Assembly: GCF_000344175.1 (NCBI RefSeq)
Contig: NZ_ALWW01000001.1
Coordinates: 1 to 64,000 of the forward strand
Length of the DNA stretch: 64,000 nucleotides
Direction: 5' to 3'
DNA from: Listeria fleischmannii subsp. fleischmannii LU2006-1
Lineage (GTDB): Bacteria > Bacillota > Bacilli > Lactobacillales > Listeriaceae
A program made the position numbers and the translations under genes. Position 1 is the stretch's first letter, and the number at the start of each line of letters is the position of its first letter. Below are positions 47,283 through 55,177 of this stretch, in pieces. A model generated the notes under the pieces. It had not been told where the DNA came from and made no database searches. It was given only the letters and a program-made list of their open reading frames with translations.

Positions 47283-47735
47283 ATAATCTCTATATAAAAC
47301 TTCAAATTTCGCCTTATCAAATGTATAAGACTCACCTTCCGCCGCCTTTTTAAAGGCATCCAAACAAAGTGTCCAGCCCGCTAAATCGCGCGGTGTATGC
47401 TCCGTTACTTGCGTGATTTCTTCAGTAAAAATAAGCTGCGTTTCATTCTCACTTAAAGGAACAAACTGAAAGTAAACCGCATCGTTATCCCAAGCAAAAC
47501 CAAGCGCCGCATTTTCCTCGAACTCTAAAATAGGCATTTTGATTTTCTCTGTTTCCGTCATATGAAATAACAAATAACCAGTCGCCGAAAGTTCACCCAT
47601 TTCCAGTTCACCAAACCATTTTTGTAAGCCTGCTGTTGTAGCCACAAGCTTAAAACATGAAGCTATCCCGTTATTAATACCTGCTTCCATACGAAAAATC
47701 GTTTTATCCCCTTGCTTTACAAATTCAGGTTTCAT
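47253..47735 (-). CDS. SRPBCC (START/AHSA1-like) family protein
   Basis: A 160-residue protein with the ligand-binding helix-grip fold of AHSA1-like proteins: TTAGLQKWFG near the start, LGFAWDNDAVYFQFVPL in the central strands and DLAGWTLCLDAFKKA in the long C-terminal helix. Members bind hydrophobic ligands; the ligand is unknown here. Located ten bases downstream of the LCP gene. Confidence 0.8.
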   Translation of the reverse strand: MKPEFVKQGDKTIFRMEAGINNGIASCFKLVATTAGLQKWFGELEMGELSATGYLLFHMTETEKIKMPILEFEENAALGFAWDNDAVYFQFVPLSENETQLIFTEEITQVTEHTPRDLAGWTLCLDAFKKAAEGESYTFDKAKFEVLYRDYQKKLVDAAN

Positions 47736-47745
47736 AGTTTACCTC

Positions 47746-48672
47746 CTATTTGATAAAGTCTTGGACGGCCGCCGCATTTTTCGCAACATCAATTCGAAGT
47801 ACTGCTCCGGCTCCCGAGATGCGCTCATTTTGCCATGTGCCCTTCACAGGTACTGTGAGTGTCTCTAAATCAGACGTTCTGCCGAGTGCGAAGTCCATTC
47901 CCGTTTTTAATACAAGAGAAGTGGGTAAATCGGTTGTCGTGTAACCTTGAACCGTTCCAAGTACGCTTGGCAGTTTAAACACGCTTGTGGCTGTAATTGC
48001 TTGATCTTTCACTGCTTCAAGCACCTGCTGCTGACGTCTTACTCGGCCAAAGTCCCCTTCTGCATCTTTTCTAAAGCGAGCATATTGAAGTAGCGTATGA
48101 CCATCCATTTTTTGCTTGCCGGCTTTTATGTTCGCGTCAATATTTTGCGACATATCTTTTTCAGCATCAATTTCGATTCCATCTGGCGCTAGTGTATCAA
48201 TAACTTTTGGAAAGCTTTCAAAACTCGTTACAACATAGTAATTGCAATCAATTCCAAAGTTTTCCTTCACCGTTTGACGTACTAGTTCAGGACCCCCAAA
48301 AGAATAGGCTGCATTAATTTTATTTTTTCCATGCCCGGGTATATCTACGTATGTATCACGCATTAAAGAAACAATTTTGGGCTCTTTTTTCTTTTTATCA
48401 TAATGGGCAATCATGAGGGAATCCGAACGCCCCTGATCCTCTCCGCGTGAATCACTACCAATAAAGAGCACATTGACACTGTCTCCAGATGCCGCCTCTC
48501 CATTAAACGTAAATTCTTTCAATTGATTATCCGCTTCTGCTGCTTTTAAACTTGATTTATATTGAAAAAAGCCTGCTATACCAAGGCCAATCACGACTAA
48601 AACGAGTAAAAGCAAAATTGTGCCAAAAACTCGTCCTTTCCTAACCTTTCTTTGTTTCGCATGTCTTGCCAT
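47746..48672 (-). CDS. LytR-CpsA-Psr family protein (LCP phosphotransferase)
   Basis: A 308-residue protein with a basic cytoplasmic start, one membrane helix (about 18-40) and an extracellular LCP domain with FIGSDSRGEDQGRSDSLMIA, SLMRDTYVDIPG and YARFRKDAEGDFGRVRRQQQ. The Arg and Asp residues bind polyprenyl pyrophosphate and Mg. LCP proteins attach wall teichoic acid or polysaccharide to peptidoglycan. This enzyme could therefore also anchor the exopolysaccharide made by the operon at 3.3-9.1 kb (inference). ATG 48672 follows GAGGTG. Confidence 0.92.
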   Translation of the reverse strand: MARHAKQRKVRKGRVFGTILLLLVLVVIGLGIAGFFQYKSSLKAAEADNQLKEFTFNGEAASGDSVNVLFIGSDSRGEDQGRSDSLMIAHYDKKKKEPKIVSLMRDTYVDIPGHGKNKINAAYSFGGPELVRQTVKENFGIDCNYYVVTSFESFPKVIDTLAPDGIEIDAEKDMSQNIDANIKAGKQKMDGHTLLQYARFRKDAEGDFGRVRRQQQVLEAVKDQAITATSVFKLPSVLGTVQGYTTTDLPTSLVLKTGMDFALGRTSDLETLTVPVKGTWQNERISGAGAVLRIDVAKNAAAVQDFIK

Positions 48673-48822
48673 ATGTTTCACCTCTAATTTTTACTCCAAG
48701 TATCCTTTGATACACTCTATCTTACAATAAAATGTAAAAAAAAGAGAATGAAAACATATAAGAATTGTTAAAGATTGGAAAAACAACGCTTTTTAAAGCA
48801 CAATTCTGCTATATTTAAATTA

Positions 48823-49176
48823 TTAAAATGTTGACGTATCCGTATTCCCCGTTGAACTATCTGAATTTCCTGAGCTTGAGTCATCTCCATTTTGACTCGC
48901 ACCAGAATTAGCATCCGGCGGTGTCATACCTTCTTGACTCGTTCCGCCTTGATTACTGGAACCTCCCTGCCCGCCAAAATTTCCTGGGCCATTTTGCTGC
49001 ATCGTTCCATTCATATTAGTTGTATCTGAACCCGCATTCGTTGTAACAAGCATATAACTTAAAACAGCAATGACAATAACTGAACAAACGCTAATGATAA
49101 TCGTTGCGATTTTCCATTTATTTTGCAGCGTTTTTGATACTAGTATCGTTTGATTTTGTTCTTCCATATCAATCAT
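48823..49176 (-). CDS. Small membrane-anchored protein with Gly/Ser/Asn/Gln-rich exterior
   Basis: A 117-residue protein with a cytoplasmic N-terminus of about 20 residues, one helix (about 22-45) and a low-complexity tail (GPGNFGGQGGSSNQGGTS and similar) ending in Ser/Asp/Thr repeats. The tail should be outside and disordered. No family recognised. It is upstream of the LCP gene on the same strand and divergent from the PBP gene, so a cell-wall role is possible. Start may be the ATG at 49176 or 49167. Confidence 0.6.
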   Translation of the reverse strand: MIDMEEQNQTILVSKTLQNKWKIATIIISVCSVIVIAVLSYMLVTTNAGSDTTNMNGTMQQNGPGNFGGQGGSSNQGGTSQEGMTPPDANSGASQNGDDSSSGNSDSSTGNTDTSTF

Positions 49177-49261
49177 CCTTTCCTACAATCTAAATTAACA
49201 GTAAAATAAGAAAAAAGTATGACATAGAGAAGAAGAAACTGTAAAATGAATTTTTATCGCG

Positions 49262-49283
49262 TATAATGTAAATAAAATTACAT
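49262..49283 (+). promoter_or_regulatory. -10 element and palindrome upstream of the PBP gene
   Basis: TATAAT at 49262-49267 is followed by an inverted repeat ATGTAA / TTACAT in the expected start region, 24-40 bases before the gene. No good -35 box is visible. The arms point opposite to those of BlaI/MecI operators. Confidence 0.4.
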
Positions 49284-49306
49284 AAATTTAAAAGGTGGTC
49301 GTAAAG

Positions 49307-51316
49307 ATGAAGCAAAACAAAAAGAAATGGTGGATTATTGGCATTTCGGCACTTATTATTGTACTTATTGCCGGTGGAGTCACTTTTTTCGTCCTCAATA
49401 AATCCGCTGACAAACAAGCAAAAGACGCGGCAGAAGAGTTCACAAATCAGCTTGCCGCACAAAAATATACCCAATTAGGCGACCAAGTAACATCAAAATC
49501 ATTAAAAGATCTCGGCTTTACTAAAAAGGAGATGGAAGAAAAATACGAAACCATTTTTAATGGTCTTGGCGTTAAAAATATTAAGGTGTCCAATTTAAAT
49601 GTTACACCAGGCGAAAATAGCCATAGCTATCAGTTAACCTACGATTTAAATATGCAAACCAGTCTCGGTAAACTTAAAACTCAAAATTATAAGTCTACTA
49701 TCTCAAAAGAAGATGACGCGTGGAAAGTTGACTGGCTCCCTGCTCTAATTTTCCCAGGAATGGTTAAAGACGACAAAGTTCGCCTCCTGACAGATGAAGC
49801 AAAACGCGGTGACATTGTGGACCGTAATCAGAAGAAATTAGCCACAATCGGCAACTTTAATGAAGCAGGTATCATACCAGAAAAACTAGGCGAAGGTGAT
49901 GAAAAAACAAAAAACATCATGGTCATAAGCCAAAAATTAGACGTGCCAGCCGAAGACATAAACCACGCTTTGGAACAAAAATGGGTACAAGCTGACAGTT
50001 TTGTTCCCATTAAAACCATTTTAACTGGTGATTTAAAAGAATCGCCTGGACTCACTTATGCACAAAAAGAACTTCGAACCTATCCTCTCAACCAGGCCAC
50101 AGCTCATTTAATCGGCTATGTGGGTGAAGTGAGCGCGGAAGATATCGAAAAAAATCCTAAGTTAAATGTAGGCGATATCATTGGAAAAACAGGACTCGAA
50201 CGCTATTTCGATAAAAAACTCCGTGGTAAAAACGGCGGGGAAATTAAAATTATTAATGACCGCACCAAAGAAGAAAGCAGTTTGCAAAAAGTAGCCAAAA
50301 AAGACGGCGAAACCGTCCAACTCACAATTGATGCAGCCGTCCAGAAAAAAGCATTTGATAGTCTAGGAAGTGAAGCAGGCGCTGTCACCATGATCAACCC
50401 TCAAAACGGCGATTTATTAGCGCTTGTGAGTACCCCTTCCTACGATGCGAATCAAATGGCGGCAGGAATTTCGGCGAGCGATTACAAAAAATATAGCGAA
50501 GATAAACGAACTCCATTTTTAGCCCGCTATGCGACCCGTTACGCGCCTGGTTCTACTTTTAAAACAATAACTGCTGGTATCGGTTTAGATTTAGGTGTAA
50601 CAAAACCAGATAAAATACGCCATATTGATGGCCTTAAGTGGCAAAAAGATTCTTCGTGGGGCAACTATTTTGTCACACGTGTCCATGATAAACCTACTGT
50701 GAATATGACAGACGCCCTTGTTTATTCTGATAATATTTATTTCACGCAAGAAGGTCTTGAAATCGGCAAAGATCGTTTAACCGCTGGACTTAAAAAGTTT
50801 GATTTTAACCAAGAATTTAATCTTCCTTTTTCAATGGAACCCGCCCAAATTTCAAACAACGGTTTAAACACGGATATTTTATTGGCTGATACATCTTACG
50901 GGCAAGGTGAACTCCTTATGAGCCCTGTTCAACAAGCGGTAGCCTATACGGCGATTGCAAATGGCGGTAAAATGGTCTATCCAAAATTAGCGGCCGGCGA
51001 GAAGCAACTTGCAGCTAAACAAGCCATTAAAACAGAATCCGCTAATCTCGTCAAAGATGCTCTTGTTAAAACTGTATCTGACCCAGCTGGAACTGCGCAT
51101 AAGCTTGCCTCAAATCACCGAATCGCAGCCAAAACCGGAACAGCTGAATTAAAACAAAAGCAAGGCGAAGATGGTCTTGAAAATGGCTTTTTATACGCCT
51201 TTGATGCGGATAATCCAAACTATTTAATGTTAGGTATGATTGAAAATGTTAAGGGTCGTGGTGGTAGTAGTTTAGTTATCGAAAAACTAAAACCTGTCAT
51301 TGATTCAATGTACTAA
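49307..51316 (+). CDS. Class B penicillin-binding protein with MecA-type N-terminal domain
   Basis: A 669-residue transpeptidase. One membrane anchor is followed by an NTF2-like MecA_N domain (about 30-150), a dimerisation domain (RGDIVDRNQKKLATIG) and the transpeptidase domain with STFK (APGSTFKT), SDN (VYSDNIYF) and KTGT (AAKTGTAEL) motifs. It cross-links peptidoglycan outside the membrane. It matches the low-affinity PBP type (PBP3 of B. subtilis, lmo0441-type in Listeria) that contributes to intrinsic cephalosporin tolerance. ATG 49307 follows AAGGTGG. Monocistronic. Confidence 0.93.
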   Translation: MKQNKKKWWIIGISALIIVLIAGGVTFFVLNKSADKQAKDAAEEFTNQLAAQKYTQLGDQVTSKSLKDLGFTKKEMEEKYETIFNGLGVKNIKVSNLNVTPGENSHSYQLTYDLNMQTSLGKLKTQNYKSTISKEDDAWKVDWLPALIFPGMVKDDKVRLLTDEAKRGDIVDRNQKKLATIGNFNEAGIIPEKLGEGDEKTKNIMVISQKLDVPAEDINHALEQKWVQADSFVPIKTILTGDLKESPGLTYAQKELRTYPLNQATAHLIGYVGEVSAEDIEKNPKLNVGDIIGKTGLERYFDKKLRGKNGGEIKIINDRTKEESSLQKVAKKDGETVQLTIDAAVQKKAFDSLGSEAGAVTMINPQNGDLLALVSTPSYDANQMAAGISASDYKKYSEDKRTPFLARYATRYAPGSTFKTITAGIGLDLGVTKPDKIRHIDGLKWQKDSSWGNYFVTRVHDKPTVNMTDALVYSDNIYFTQEGLEIGKDRLTAGLKKFDFNQEFNLPFSMEPAQISNNGLNTDILLADTSYGQGELLMSPVQQAVAYTAIANGGKMVYPKLAAGEKQLAAKQAIKTESANLVKDALVKTVSDPAGTAHKLASNHRIAAKTGTAELKQKQGEDGLENGFLYAFDADNPNYLMLGMIENVKGRGGSSLVIEKLKPVIDSMY

Positions 51317-51350
51317 AAAAATCACGGTCAGCTGACCGTGATTTTTTTTG
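51317..51350. terminator. Bidirectional terminator of PBP and VanZ genes
   Basis: Perfect palindrome AAATCACGGTCAGCTGACCG and its continuation, followed by eight T; T run also on the minus strand. It overlaps the VanZ-like C-terminus. Confidence 0.88.
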
Positions 51351-51867
51351 AGTCCCGTCTTTTTTTCAACTGTTTTATTACGAGAAAAACGACTGTAACG
51401 CCCACTGTCGCACCTACAAAATCAAGAATAACGTCCTGTACAAGTGGTGTTCTCCCACCTGTCAAATATTGATGATATTCATCTGTTGCTGCAAAAATTA
51501 GGGGGAAAAATAGTCCTGCGGAAAACGCCCACTTATATTTTTTCGTAACGCCTAGCACTCCTACGAATAAAGAACCACCCATAATAAAATAAGTGAAGAA
51601 ATGGGCCCCTTTCCGTATGAAAAACTCAATAAATGAGCTATATCCTTTAGCGGCAATGCTAATTTCTGAACCAGCATAGTTAAACGAAATATGTGATAAG
51701 GCACTCTCAAACGGCCTTCCCGCTAGAATCTTATCCAGCCACGGGACAAGCGTTTGTTGATCATACGTTTCAGATGACGATTTAAATAAGGTAAACATAA
51801 TAATAAGCGCACATAAAAAGCTCAGTGCTATCCAAAATTTTTTTATTTTTAAGCATAATTTTCTCAC
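51328..51867 (-). CDS. VanZ family membrane protein
   Basis: A 179-residue protein with four helices. It has the VanZ motif FFIRKGAHFFTYFIMGG and the second conserved stretch AATDEYHQYLTGGRTPLVQD.ILDFVGA. VanZ-like proteins are linked to teicoplanin or other lipoglycopeptide tolerance, mechanism unknown. No van genes are nearby, so this is a housekeeping-type member. Confidence 0.87.
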   Translation of the reverse strand: MRKLCLKIKKFWIALSFLCALIIMFTLFKSSSETYDQQTLVPWLDKILAGRPFESALSHISFNYAGSEISIAAKGYSSFIEFFIRKGAHFFTYFIMGGSLFVGVLGVTKKYKWAFSAGLFFPLIFAATDEYHQYLTGGRTPLVQDVILDFVGATVGVTVVFLVIKQLKKRRDSKKITVS

Positions 51868-51965
51868 TTTCCATGATAATTCCTATTTGATTATATCACT
51901 CAAAGATTAGAAAAAAATGAAAAAAAGACTTCTTTTTTGGATTATTATTCACTAATTTTGCCATA

Positions 51966-52008
51966 AAAAACCGTAGCCCTATAAAACGAGGAAAGGCTAC
52001 GGTTTTCT
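51966..52008 (-). terminator. Terminator of the PadR operon
   Basis: AAAACCGTAGCC pairs with GGCTACGGTTTT across a 16-base loop, directly beyond the last gene's stop codon. Confidence 0.85.
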
Positions 52009-52797
52009 TTAAGAAAATTTTTGTTTCATATTTTTGCGCCGATAGACGAAAAAATAAACAGACAACGGCCACCAAAGCACCGCAAAAATCGGGTAAATCG
52101 CCCAAACAGTTTGTGGGGTTGTAATTAAATTAACGGTGATAAGGAAAAGACTAATAAGCAAAGTGCTTAAAATGGAATAGGTAAAAATATGTCTTGCAAA
52201 AAACATGGATAGTGGCCAAAATAAAACAGCAAATACTGGATAAATCCACCATGTGTCTTCTGTTGTCACCAAGTTTGTCATGATAAAAAATAAAGTTAGC
52301 CATAGCGTCCCGACAACCGAAAAGGCACGAGGAAATCTAGCAAGCAAGACGGATAGCGGCCACCAGTAAATGGCGAAGGTTGTAAAGATACTGAACGGGA
52401 ACCGCGGCTCGAAATAGATGTTTAAGCCGATGTAACATAAAACGAGTAGTGTACTCATAAGGAAGGAGTAGCCAAATTTGGCACTATATTTTCCTCCAAA
52501 AATAATAATCGGCCAAGCGAGAACAGCGGGAATTGCATATAAAACCCACGCATAGTCTGGCGTTTCAAGGTAATTGGTCAGTCCTAAAACGACAAGAATC
52601 AAGATACTCGTTAAGAGCGTATAACTTTTTAAATGCTTACTTCCATTAAATAAAAAGAAATAGGCTGGTGAAAGTAGTAAAACGGCTGTATAAACAGACC
52701 AATATTCTCCTGGAAAAACTAGAAAATTTAGTAAAATCAGAAAACCGATGATAAAGCAGCAACTTATAAATAAGAAGCCTCTTGTACTTTTATCCAT
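52009..52797 (-). CDS. Multi-helix membrane protein built from repeated two-helix units
   Basis: A 262-residue protein with about ten helices. A unit of 45-50 residues occurs at least three times, each ending in a loop of the type W.IYPVFAVLFWPLSMFF, WAIYPIFAVLWWPLSVYF or FTTFAIYWWPLSVLL. The neighbouring 134-residue protein carries one such unit (WFVYPTFGILWWPLSMFY). This resembles the 2TM-type domains beside DUF1700 proteins in PadR operons. Function unknown; possibly a membrane sensor or export component. The gene follows its neighbour by five bases. Confidence 0.7.
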   Translation of the reverse strand: MDKSTRGFLFISCCFIIGFLILLNFLVFPGEYWSVYTAVLLLSPAYFFLFNGSKHLKSYTLLTSILILVVLGLTNYLETPDYAWVLYAIPAVLAWPIIIFGGKYSAKFGYSFLMSTLLVLCYIGLNIYFEPRFPFSIFTTFAIYWWPLSVLLARFPRAFSVVGTLWLTLFFIMTNLVTTEDTWWIYPVFAVLFWPLSMFFARHIFTYSILSTLLISLFLITVNLITTPQTVWAIYPIFAVLWWPLSVYFFVYRRKNMKQKFS

Positions 52798-52802
52798 TTA
52801 TT

Positions 52803-53207
52803 TCAACTCCTCCTTTTACGGTGCCAGTAATAAAACATGGATAGAGGCCACCATAAAATACCAAATGTGGGGTACACAAACCAAATGGTGTTTGGTGTGT
52901 AGTAAAAATTTATAAAGATAAATAAAATGATAAAGAGGATACTTCCCCAAATCGCAAAATCTAAATTTAATTTTGCATAAGCCAATTTTTTACTACCACC
53001 AATTTTAAGCTCAGCTTTAATTTCATCAATATCACCGAAATCAACAAGAACTTTGTTAATGGCATCTTCTTGAGATTTTCCTTCTTCCATCAAGTCATAT
53101 ACTTTTTCTTCCATATCAAGCAAAATTTCTTCTTTTACTTGTAAAGCTCGATCACTATTTGGAACATCTTCAAAAATTTTGTCTACAAACTCATAAATTC
53201 TTCTCAA
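52803..53207 (-). CDS. DUF1700/permease-prefix-like protein with C-terminal two-helix unit
   Basis: A 134-residue protein starting at TTG 53207, which overlaps the PadR stop (TTGA), with GGAGAGTG upstream. The N-terminal 75 residues (RRIYEFVDKIFEDVPNSDRA, EEILLDMEEKVYDLMEEGKS, EDAINKVLVDFGD) match the helical domain typical of DUF1700 proteins. Two helices and the WWPLSMFY loop follow. Such proteins are regularly encoded with PadR regulators and are thought to be membrane partners or sensors of the same system. Confidence 0.8.
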   Translation of the reverse strand: MRRIYEFVDKIFEDVPNSDRALQVKEEILLDMEEKVYDLMEEGKSQEDAINKVLVDFGDIDEIKAELKIGGSKKLAYAKLNLDFAIWGSILFIILFIFINFYYTPNTIWFVYPTFGILWWPLSMFYYWHRKRRS

Positions 53208-53566
53208 TTTGCACTCTCCTCCAAAAATATTGCCATGATTTCTTTTATTTCTTGCCATTCTTCCGTCATTTCGTCTAAATACATTTTTCCACGCGCTGTA
53301 ATCGTATAATACTTTCTTTTCCCACCATGACTTCGATCACCGTAATAACTTTTAATGAAGCCCTTTTTCTCTAATCTTTGAAAAACGGCATATAAAGTGG
53401 CTTCTTTAATTTGAAATTTTTCTCTCGTTCTGTCACTAATTTCCTTTGAAATTTCATAACCATAAGAATCCCCATCCATTAAAATCCGTAAAATAATCGA
53501 ATCCACGTGGCCACGCAAAATGTCGCTTCGTATTTTGAACACCTCCAAAATTACTCTACCACGCAT
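53204..53566 (-). CDS. PadR family transcriptional regulator
   Basis: A 120-residue winged-helix regulator with the PadR pattern GHVDSIILRILMDGDSYGYE, ATLYAVFQRLEKKGFI, and the wing YYGDRSHGGKRKYYTITARG. It probably represses its own operon and the divergent acyltransferase gene. The start is uncertain: ATG 53566 has no ribosome site, whereas GGAGGTG at about 53541-53547 would fit a start near KIRSDILRG, where only ATA stands. A small indel or an unusual start is possible. The region upstream holds repeated TTACTCTA motifs. Confidence 0.85.
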   Translation of the reverse strand: MRGRVILEVFKIRSDILRGHVDSIILRILMDGDSYGYEISKEISDRTREKFQIKEATLYAVFQRLEKKGFIKSYYGDRSHGGKRKYYTITARGKMYLDEMTEEWQEIKEIMAIFLEESAN

Positions 53567-53620
53567 TACTCTATCACATAGAGTTAATTTAACATCCTTA
53601 GCTTAACATGAATTACTCTA
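53551..53620. promoter_or_regulatory. Cluster of TTACTCTA motifs, candidate PadR operators
   Basis: TTACTCTA occurs at 53551-53558, 53566-53573 and 53613-53620, and in inverse form (TAGAGTTAA) at 53579-53587. The second and fourth make a palindrome ACTCTA-N5-TAGAGT. All lie between the PadR gene and the divergent acyltransferase gene, so one protein could control both. Confidence 0.6.
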
Positions 53621-53694
53621 CGTGTCAAAGTAATTATAAAAAAAGTTTATTTTCTCGTTATTATGGGAATTTTTACAGCAGGAGGTGGCGTCAA

Positions 53695-54951
53695 ATGAGC
53701 GCTTTACGTACATTTAAAGCTGAAAGTTCTGATATAAAACACCTCATTTCTTTTGAAAACCATAAAAATGATCATCACTTACACGCCTATTTAGAATTTG
53801 AGGAACCACTTGATTTAACAATTTTAGAACAAGCAACCCGCTTACTTGGAAAAAAACTACCGCATCTTTTTTCTTACTTTAAACAAAATCATAGTAGCGC
53901 AGCATGGCATGAAAATCATTTTGCCACGCAAGATTTTATTTCTTTTATCCAAACCAAAGAACCTGAAAAAGAAGTACAGCAAGCACTTGTAAAAAAACTG
54001 CAAATAGAAACCGGTCCTCAAATCAGGCTTACTGTTATCCGCTCCCGAAATAAAGAGGAGCTGGTCATTATTTTAAATCATATGTTAGTGGATGGCGGCG
54101 GCTTCAAGGAATTGCTATATTTACTTGCAGATTGCTACTCCAAGCTCCTCAGAAATCCTGATTTTACGATAAAAGAGGAACTACCTAGAAGAGGTTTAAA
54201 TCAAATTTTTGAAAATTTCAGCCTCAAGGAGAAATGGCAAATTTTAAACGATAAAACCGCGATCCCCCCTACTAAAAACCCATCCAGCCCTTTAAAAGGC
54301 GATACGCACCATCCTTATATTTTGCGTACTAAGGTTTCTAAAGCCCAATTTTCGTATATAAAAGCCTACGCCAAAAGCCACGGGGTGACAGTAAATGACT
54401 GTCTCCTTACCGCGCTTAGCCTAGCCATAAATGAAAAATTAGCTGCTACTGAACTTGATATAGATTGCCCTATCGATATTAGAAAATATAACAAGCAATC
54501 AAATGGCCTTACCAATTTAACCGCCAATCTAACATTTTCGTTTAATGAAGATGATTTTAATCATTTTGAAACGACCTTACTTCGCAAAAAAATGCTTTTT
54601 AAAGAACAAAAAAATAGTCTGCAACCACTACACAAATTCTATGTTTTAGATCTTATTTATAAGTTTCTTTCCTATAAGACATACAAAAAACAGGTGAAAA
54701 TACGCTATGATATCCCACAAACTAGTTTAACGAACATGGGAATTATTGATGAGACTCTTCTTCATTTTAGTCAAAATATAGTACGCGACGTATATATTTC
54801 TGGGTCTTTAAAATATGCTCCGTATTGTCAAATTGCCGCCACGACATTTAAAGACGAATTAACCCTTTCCACCAATTTACACGGAACAAAGGAGGATTAT
54901 TATTTTCAATTAGCTCTTTTAGAGACGATGAAAGGGCATTTGCCGCATTGA
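53695..54951 (+). CDS. Condensation-domain/alcohol-acetyltransferase-like acyltransferase
   Basis: A 418-residue protein with the HxxxDG active-site motif (NHMLVDGGG, His about residue 142) of the CoA-dependent acyltransferase superfamily (NRPS condensation domains, PapA, alcohol acetyltransferases). A later DIRKY/NLTANLTF region corresponds to the second half-fold. It is a stand-alone enzyme that probably moves an acyl group from CoA or a carrier protein to an alcohol or amine; no NRPS gene is near. ATG 53695 follows AGGAGGTGG. It is divergent from a PadR operon and likely controlled by it. Confidence 0.78.
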   Translation: MSALRTFKAESSDIKHLISFENHKNDHHLHAYLEFEEPLDLTILEQATRLLGKKLPHLFSYFKQNHSSAAWHENHFATQDFISFIQTKEPEKEVQQALVKKLQIETGPQIRLTVIRSRNKEELVIILNHMLVDGGGFKELLYLLADCYSKLLRNPDFTIKEELPRRGLNQIFENFSLKEKWQILNDKTAIPPTKNPSSPLKGDTHHPYILRTKVSKAQFSYIKAYAKSHGVTVNDCLLTALSLAINEKLAATELDIDCPIDIRKYNKQSNGLTNLTANLTFSFNEDDFNHFETTLLRKKMLFKEQKNSLQPLHKFYVLDLIYKFLSYKTYKKQVKIRYDIPQTSLTNMGIIDETLLHFSQNIVRDVYISGSLKYAPYCQIAATTFKDELTLSTNLHGTKEDYYFQLALLETMKGHLPH

Positions 54952-54952
54952 A

Positions 54953-54976
54953 AAACCCAAAAAATTAAGGGTTTTC
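54953..54976 (+). terminator. Terminator of the acyltransferase gene
   Basis: Stem AAAACCC / GGGTTTT with a ten-base AT loop, three bases after the stop codon. Confidence 0.6.
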
Positions 54977-55095
54977 AGACTGCTGACAAACGGCAATCTT
55001 CGTTGTTACCCCCTCCGTTCCGGTGCTCACGTACTCGAGTACGCTCCGCTCCAGTACTCGGCACTGCTAGAATCTCACCATTTGTCAGCAGTCTG
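54976..55095. repeat. 120-bp element with 15-bp terminal inverted repeats
   Basis: CAGACTGCTGACAAA (54976-54990) and its exact complement TTTGTCAGCAGTCTG (55081-55095) bracket a GC-rich core that contains the palindrome GTACTCGAGTAC and a matching CAGTACTCGGCAC. The core is more GC-rich than its surroundings. It looks like one copy of a dispersed intergenic (REP- or MITE-like) element; I recall similar ends in other Bacillales genomes. It lies between two terminators, in a place where it disturbs no gene. Confidence 0.78.
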
Positions 55096-55145
55096 ATTTT
55101 GGTGAAAAGCGTTTTGTTTTACGTAAACTTTAAGTTTTTCTACAA

Positions 55146-55177
55146 ACTGAAAACCCCTAGAATTAGGGGTTTTCAGT
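55146..55177. terminator. Bidirectional terminator, mainly of pgdA
   Basis: Perfect stem CTGAAAACCCCTA / TAGGGGTTTTCAG with a four-base loop, at the pgdA stop. Confidence 0.82.

Noticed and set aside
49262-49283. BlaI/MecI operator at the PBP gene
   Set aside because: BlaI/MecI sites have TTACA...TGTAA order; here the arms are ATGTAA...TTACAT, and no blaI/blaR gene is near.
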